DNA of 12,602 nt from Larix sibirica (Eukaryota; Streptophyta; Pinopsida; Pinales; Pinaceae), in NCBI GenBank assembly GCA_004151065.3, contig NWUY0300059595.1, forward strand, positions 8,140-20,741, read 5' to 3'. Below, piece after piece: positions 9,192 to 12,602 of the stretch. Position 1 is the first letter of the stretch. Each line of letters opens with the position of its first letter. The position numbers and the translations under genes were made by a program. The notes beneath the pieces are model-generated. The model ran no database searches, was not told the origin of the DNA, and saw only the letters and a list, made by a program, of their open reading frames with translations.

Positions 9192-9537
9192 CCAGTTTGT
9201 GGGGTAGTTCTAAATCATAGCTAAAAGTAAGGATTGAAGAGTTAGATCCCAATATGAAACTGGCATCAAGTTGGAGGCTGGAACCCAAGTTGGATTGTTT
9301 TGTTCATGATCAATCGGAAGTACTATTCGGAGTTTCAAAGAATTTACCCTCTAGCATTGGCCCACTCCGTGACTCGGAGTATTTGTCTCACCTTTAGCTT
9401 CATATGGATGGGGAGGGGGTAGGCATTCATTATTTGTTTGTTTCCTACTCGTATTCATGTTAGTGCCACCTACCAACATTACTTTTCTATTTATCGACTA
9501 GCTAGCTCCATTACCTACTAAACTTAGATAGAGTATG

Positions 9538-10400
9538 GGCCTTCACATAGAATAGAGCATTGCATTAGTGTGCAAGGGCGTTCAAATAGATACAACATTC
9601 ACATGTGTGCATTCCATAACACTTACTGAATGAATCTGTTGGGCACCACTATTACTATTGTTCGGGTCGGGCTTAACCCCCATATACTATTTAGGAATTT
9701 AGACATACAACATCACTAGAAAATGGATGTACACTTGCTCATGTTAGTACTTGCTACTCACCACTAGTTTTACCCACCTATAGGGAAGAGAAGACGATGC
9801 CTCACTTAGAATACTTACAGCAGGATAGATTGGATGGAAGGGAGGGCTTCAAATAGAAGAGCATTTGTGCTCGGGGGCCTCGTACATCATTCACCAATTT
9901 CCAGAACACTTGCTTAATTAGGGGAGGGTACCACTAAGAATATTTACCGCTACACCTCTCCCTACTTTAGTTATAGATCGCTCAGTTGTGGCATCTGATC
10001 GTCAAATCCAAAACTGCCCTATTCTTTAATTATTGCCTGAACTTATGAGATTAGATGCAGGTGGGTGAGTAAGCGCTTAGAACGTTAGGATTTACCTTTC
10101 TTTCCTATCCCTACTTTTAGGTTGGAAGTTCGACAGGACGGACAAGCTACCCTTCATTGGATGGATCATAGAAACTACCTTACTTAGTAAATACTCCCAG
10201 AACTTATGGGATGGGATCAACAGATTATGAGATGGGAGTACACACTTAGAACCTTTACTATGAGCCCTTTACTCTTACCCACTATTCACACTTCAACAAC
10301 CTAGAGTTACTGCCTTCCTTACTTATACTTACAGCATTGGATCGCATGGACGGAGGGCTTCACATAGAGGAGATAGCTTATTGTACGGGCTTCAGACAAT
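9538..10400 (+). repeat. Dispersed degenerate repeat family, three copies
   Basis: Copies 2 and 3, at about 9811-9876 and 10325-10394, share ATACTTACAGCA, GGAT.G.ATGGA, GGAGGGCTTCA and AATAGA or CATAGA, then a short GTGCTCGGG or GTACGGGC part. Copy 1, at about 9538-9580, shares only the GGGC.TTCACATAGA core and the following AGAGCAT. Copies 2 and 3 start 514 bases apart. CACTTAGAA-type words also recur between them (near 9803 and 10235). Non-coding; the unit has no recognised identity. Confidence 0.7.
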
Positions 10401-10429
10401 AATTAATGAATAGTGGGTAAGAGTAAAGG
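10266..10429. repeat. Perfect 23-bp inverted repeat with 118-base loop
   Basis: The arm at 10266-10288, beginning CCTTTACTCTTACCC, is the exact reverse complement of 10407-10429, which ends GGGTAAGAGTAAAGG. The 118 bases between them contain copy 3 of the dispersed repeat family. Such an arm pair could form a cruciform or stem-loop, or be the termini of a small inverted-repeat insertion. No target-site duplication was established. Confidence 0.9.
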
Positions 10430-10745
10430 TACTACCCTAGCATTTCCACCTCTCTACTCTGGCAATTTTTAGAATCTCCCTAGCATAGTTACTTCTCCTC
10501 AACTCTTATCTTTCCCTTTGCATATAACCTTCATCATTTCCGTAGGTGTTGGTGTTGCTATCCCAATCACAGTTGGGGCAAGCCACTAACCTCTATGATG
10601 TAAGTATCTAGCTCACCCTAACAAGCATATACACCATCATACCTCACCCATATATAGGTTAAACGACCTCCCTCTCATTTTTCATTGAGGGGAAGCCCCA
10701 AATATAGGGACATGGGTCAACCAAGTAAGGTCTTCATAAACCCTC

Positions 10746-10779
10746 TACAACTCCTCGATTCAATATACAACTCCTCGAT
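10746..10779 (+). repeat. Direct repeat of 14 bases, period 20
   Basis: TACAACTCCTCGAT occurs at 10746-10759 and 10766-10779. A simple local duplication in non-coding DNA. Confidence 0.9.
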
Positions 10780-11296
10780 CACACATAATTAGGTAAAGCC
10801 TACCCTGTTTAGGTTCGTTGCTTTGAATATTTATTCTTGTTAATCCATGCATGGCCATGTCTATTTTATCAATACACGTGTTCACTAAGGTAGGCATGAG
10901 AAAGACCCCACTAATTATTCCTTCCCTGATAGCTCAGTTTGGAAAGCTTGGCAAGTAGGTGGCTCAATATTGTAGGGGTGAGGTAGCGAGAAATATTGAT
11001 CACATGCCGCTATTGATATAAGAATATCCATCATTGGCCAGATAAGTTTTTCCTTCCTCGATTTGATGGGAAGACCCGCTCTGATATGATGGTACAAACT
11101 AGTACACCTCCTTTTCTTCACTGGTATATATTTCCTTCCCCGATCATAGGTCCACAAGAACTCGATAGGGCTTGCTCCTGGATATGGGAGACCAGAGATA
11201 AGGCAAGTTAGAAGGCAAGCTTAAGAAAGCCCTTTATATTCTTTCGGTAAAACCCAAGAAAGGGGGTAATAATAAGGGTATAAGATTAATTCGCTT

Positions 11297-11625
11297 AGCT
11301 TATCGAGGAAGAACGACTTGCCTGACATAAGGGAAAATTGCTCACTTAACCCCCACTATTCAATAAGGATAAACAGAGCGAGGGGGGTGAGGAAGCTTAT
11401 CGAGGAGGTGTTCTGTGAAGCTAACAACTAAGGTCATGTTATATTTATCGATAAGGTACAGAAGCAGATTCAAGGTTGAAACGAAAGGAAAGACGTTGAT
11501 TCTAGGTTGAAAGGACAAAAGAATATTCTAGGGTGATATAGGAATATTCCGGGTTTATAGAGGAAGCCTGATTTAATCTTTCGTAGCTAATCATCTTCCA
11601 ATTAAAAGGAAGTAATCTTCCAATT
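11297..11625 (+). repeat. Group of short direct repeats
   Basis: Three separate pairs crowd here. AGCTTATCGAGGA is at 11297-11309 and 11394-11406. GATTC(A/T)AGGTTGAAA is at 11467-11481 and 11498-11512, period 31, with a weaker third echo at about 11523. ATCTTCCAATT is at 11593-11603 and 11615-11625, period 22. All are non-coding. The density of such pairs is part of the reason for reading the block as organelle-like DNA. Confidence 0.75.
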
Positions 11626-11860
11626 CCAATCGTAGTTAAGCCAATCCGGGATTGTAGGAAAGGACCAGGCCTTACCACACTTATCTACCAGCACATCTCC
11701 CAAGAGAAGTGCTCTAGAACTGTCCCACCCATATTGCAGGAATTCAATCTACGTTAAAGGAAAGGAAGCCATATTTCTGTAGTTTGTAGTACGTATTCAA
11801 AGACGAGCACCCAAGCACTGCGGGGGAAAGTTATTCAGCCATAGTTCTTCAACAGTCGTA

Positions 11861-12340
11861 AAGCATAAAGTTTTACAACAAGTAATTTATACAACCAAGC
11901 AGCTCCTTAAACAGTAATTTCTACATTCATTTATTTTGGGGACTTGAAGGTTGGAATTTCAGGATTATTTAGGGATCGATAGCCTTAACATGAGCTTATT
12001 CCTTCAGCAACTCGTGCTTGGATCAACGGAAAAGGTTGGGTTGTATTATAGCAGGTATTTAGTTTTACTCAAGTTCCAAATCTCTATTGTGGATCCCAAA
12101 AAATGTAAACATCTTGTTATTCAAACCCAATTTATAAAAACAGAGATATATGAAGAGAACTTTTCTAAAAATAGGAACTCTAATTTCCCTTGAATTCGAA
12201 CATCCCAATCTCCATAAAGGGTAACCAAAACTGTGATCACATCCAAGAAAATATGATTTTCAAGCAACACAATTTCAAAGAAAGTTAATCTTGAAATCGA
12301 GAAGTTAAAAAAGCATTGATCTAAACACACCATTTAGCAA
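11861..12340. other. AT-rich intergenic DNA, no gene seen
   Basis: Composition returns to that of the left flank. Two overlapping open frames of 70-80 codons on opposite strands (11951-12193 and 12333-12121) have no recognisable family features, and I treat them as chance. Confidence 0.4.
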
Positions 12341-12347
12341 TGTTACA

Positions 12348-12490
12348 AAAATCGCCAATATATCAGCAACATCGCGATATATCACAACGCTAACCCCTTG
12401 ACGATATATCGGTCGACATATTCCCTGATTTTTTGGCGATTTTTACCCGATATTATCACAATTTTTTAGCGAGTTTTTCGAAAATATCGT
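12348..12490. repeat. GATATATC-word repeat patch
   Basis: CAATATATCA near 12355, CGATATATCA at 12375-12384, the perfect palindrome CGATATATCG at 12402-12411, CGATATTATC near 12449 and AAAATATCG near 12481 are interleaved with GGCGATTTTT- and GCGAGTTTTT-type words. Dense self-complementary ATATCG/CGATAT words of this kind are a familiar look of dispersed non-coding repeats in several plant genomes. No ends or coding part are visible. Confidence 0.55.
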
Positions 12491-12602
12491 GGTTTATTTC
12501 CCTCTTTTTGTTCGTCTGCCACAGTTCGGAAAATAATTCCGTTGTTCCCATAGAAAAAGGTTGCCTTGTTTAGTAGTAATTGGTAATATTAAATGGTAAT
12601 AT

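Larger units (their letters stand above)
6120..11860. other. Higher-GC, repeat-rich non-coding block; possible nuclear copy of mitochondrial DNA
   Basis: Lines counted inside it (8101 and 9841) have 29 G or C in 60, against 22 and 13 in 60 on two flank lines (2581 and 4741). Poly-A and poly-T runs are few. AAGGAAGG, GCTTATCGAGGA, AAGCAAGC and CTCACTTAG-type words abound, and short degenerate repeats are scattered throughout. In my experience of such sequence this is the look of plant mitochondrial intergenic DNA. Against it, I found no exon of a respiratory, ribosomal or cytochrome-maturation gene, no rRNA, no tRNA and no group II intron domain V. The mitochondrial origin is therefore inference. 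Other readings are an old, decayed transposon nest or another unclassified repeat block. Both boundaries are approximate. Confidence 0.4.

Noticed and set aside
10473-10589. Short hydrophobic open frame containing VGVGVAIPITVGAS
   Set aside because: Only 38 codons, no ATG, preceded by a stop. The resemblance to membrane subunits is by composition only.
10926-10998. tRNA-like start: TAGCTCAGTTTGG resembles the D-arm/A-box of tRNA genes
   Set aside because: No matching 3' acceptor strand, no TTCGA T-loop at the right distance and no anticodon arm could be found.
10915-11157. 80-codon minus-strand open frame
   Set aside because: No motif recognised, and of a length expected by chance in a block of this size.
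6120-11860. CRISPR-like or other regularly spaced array, because of the many direct repeats
   Set aside because: Repeats are degenerate, mostly in pairs and irregularly spaced, and the genome is clearly that of a plant.
11951-12193. 80-codon plus-strand open frame
   Set aside because: No family features, AT-driven composition, overlapped by another chance frame on the opposite strand.

Overview
The window looks like nuclear DNA of a flowering plant. It carries decayed plant-type transposons: a LINE reverse transcriptase and a DUF659/hAT-like transposase piece. These sit in AT-rich, intron- or intergene-like DNA with no intact protein-coding gene. I found no operon, ribosome-binding-site logic, CRISPR array, rRNA, tRNA or complete cellular gene. 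The species cannot be fixed from the sequence.

Layout. (1) 1-2113: the 3' two thirds of a plant LINE ORF2, plus strand. It covers the end of the linker after the endonuclease, the whole reverse transcriptase core with its catalytic FVDD, the thumb, and the start of the zf-RVT zinc-binding region. It has at least five in-frame stops and two single-base frameshifts. Its homology ends at the only ambiguous base in the window (n, 2111). (2) 2123-2700: AT-rich DNA with one short unrecognised open stretch. (3) About 2700-3175, minus strand: a DUF659/hAT transposase remnant in three frames. (4) 3200-6100: AT-rich intergenic DNA holding a CpG-rich cluster of GCGAGC-type words, a doubtful copia trace, two tandem duplications, and a patch of ACGGA/TCCGT words. 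(5) About 6120-11860: a long block with clearly higher GC on the lines I counted, few poly-A/T runs, and many short degenerate direct and inverted repeats. Its texture is that of plant mitochondrial intergenic DNA, so I read it as a possible nuclear mitochondrial insertion (NUMT) or another non-coding block of foreign composition. I could not find a mitochondrial exon, rRNA, tRNA or intron core to prove this. (6) 11860-12602: AT-rich again, ending in a patch of GATATATC-type words typical of a dispersed plant repeat.

Nothing here works together as a pathway. The window records successive insertions and decay: LINE, hAT, possibly an LTR element, and an organelle-like block. The observations most worth checking are the origin of the 6.1-11.9 kb block, the recurring repeat family inside it at 9.5-10.4 kb, the perfect 23-bp inverted repeat at 10266/10429, and the LINE break at the ambiguous base. 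I do not see good evidence for a new functional system.
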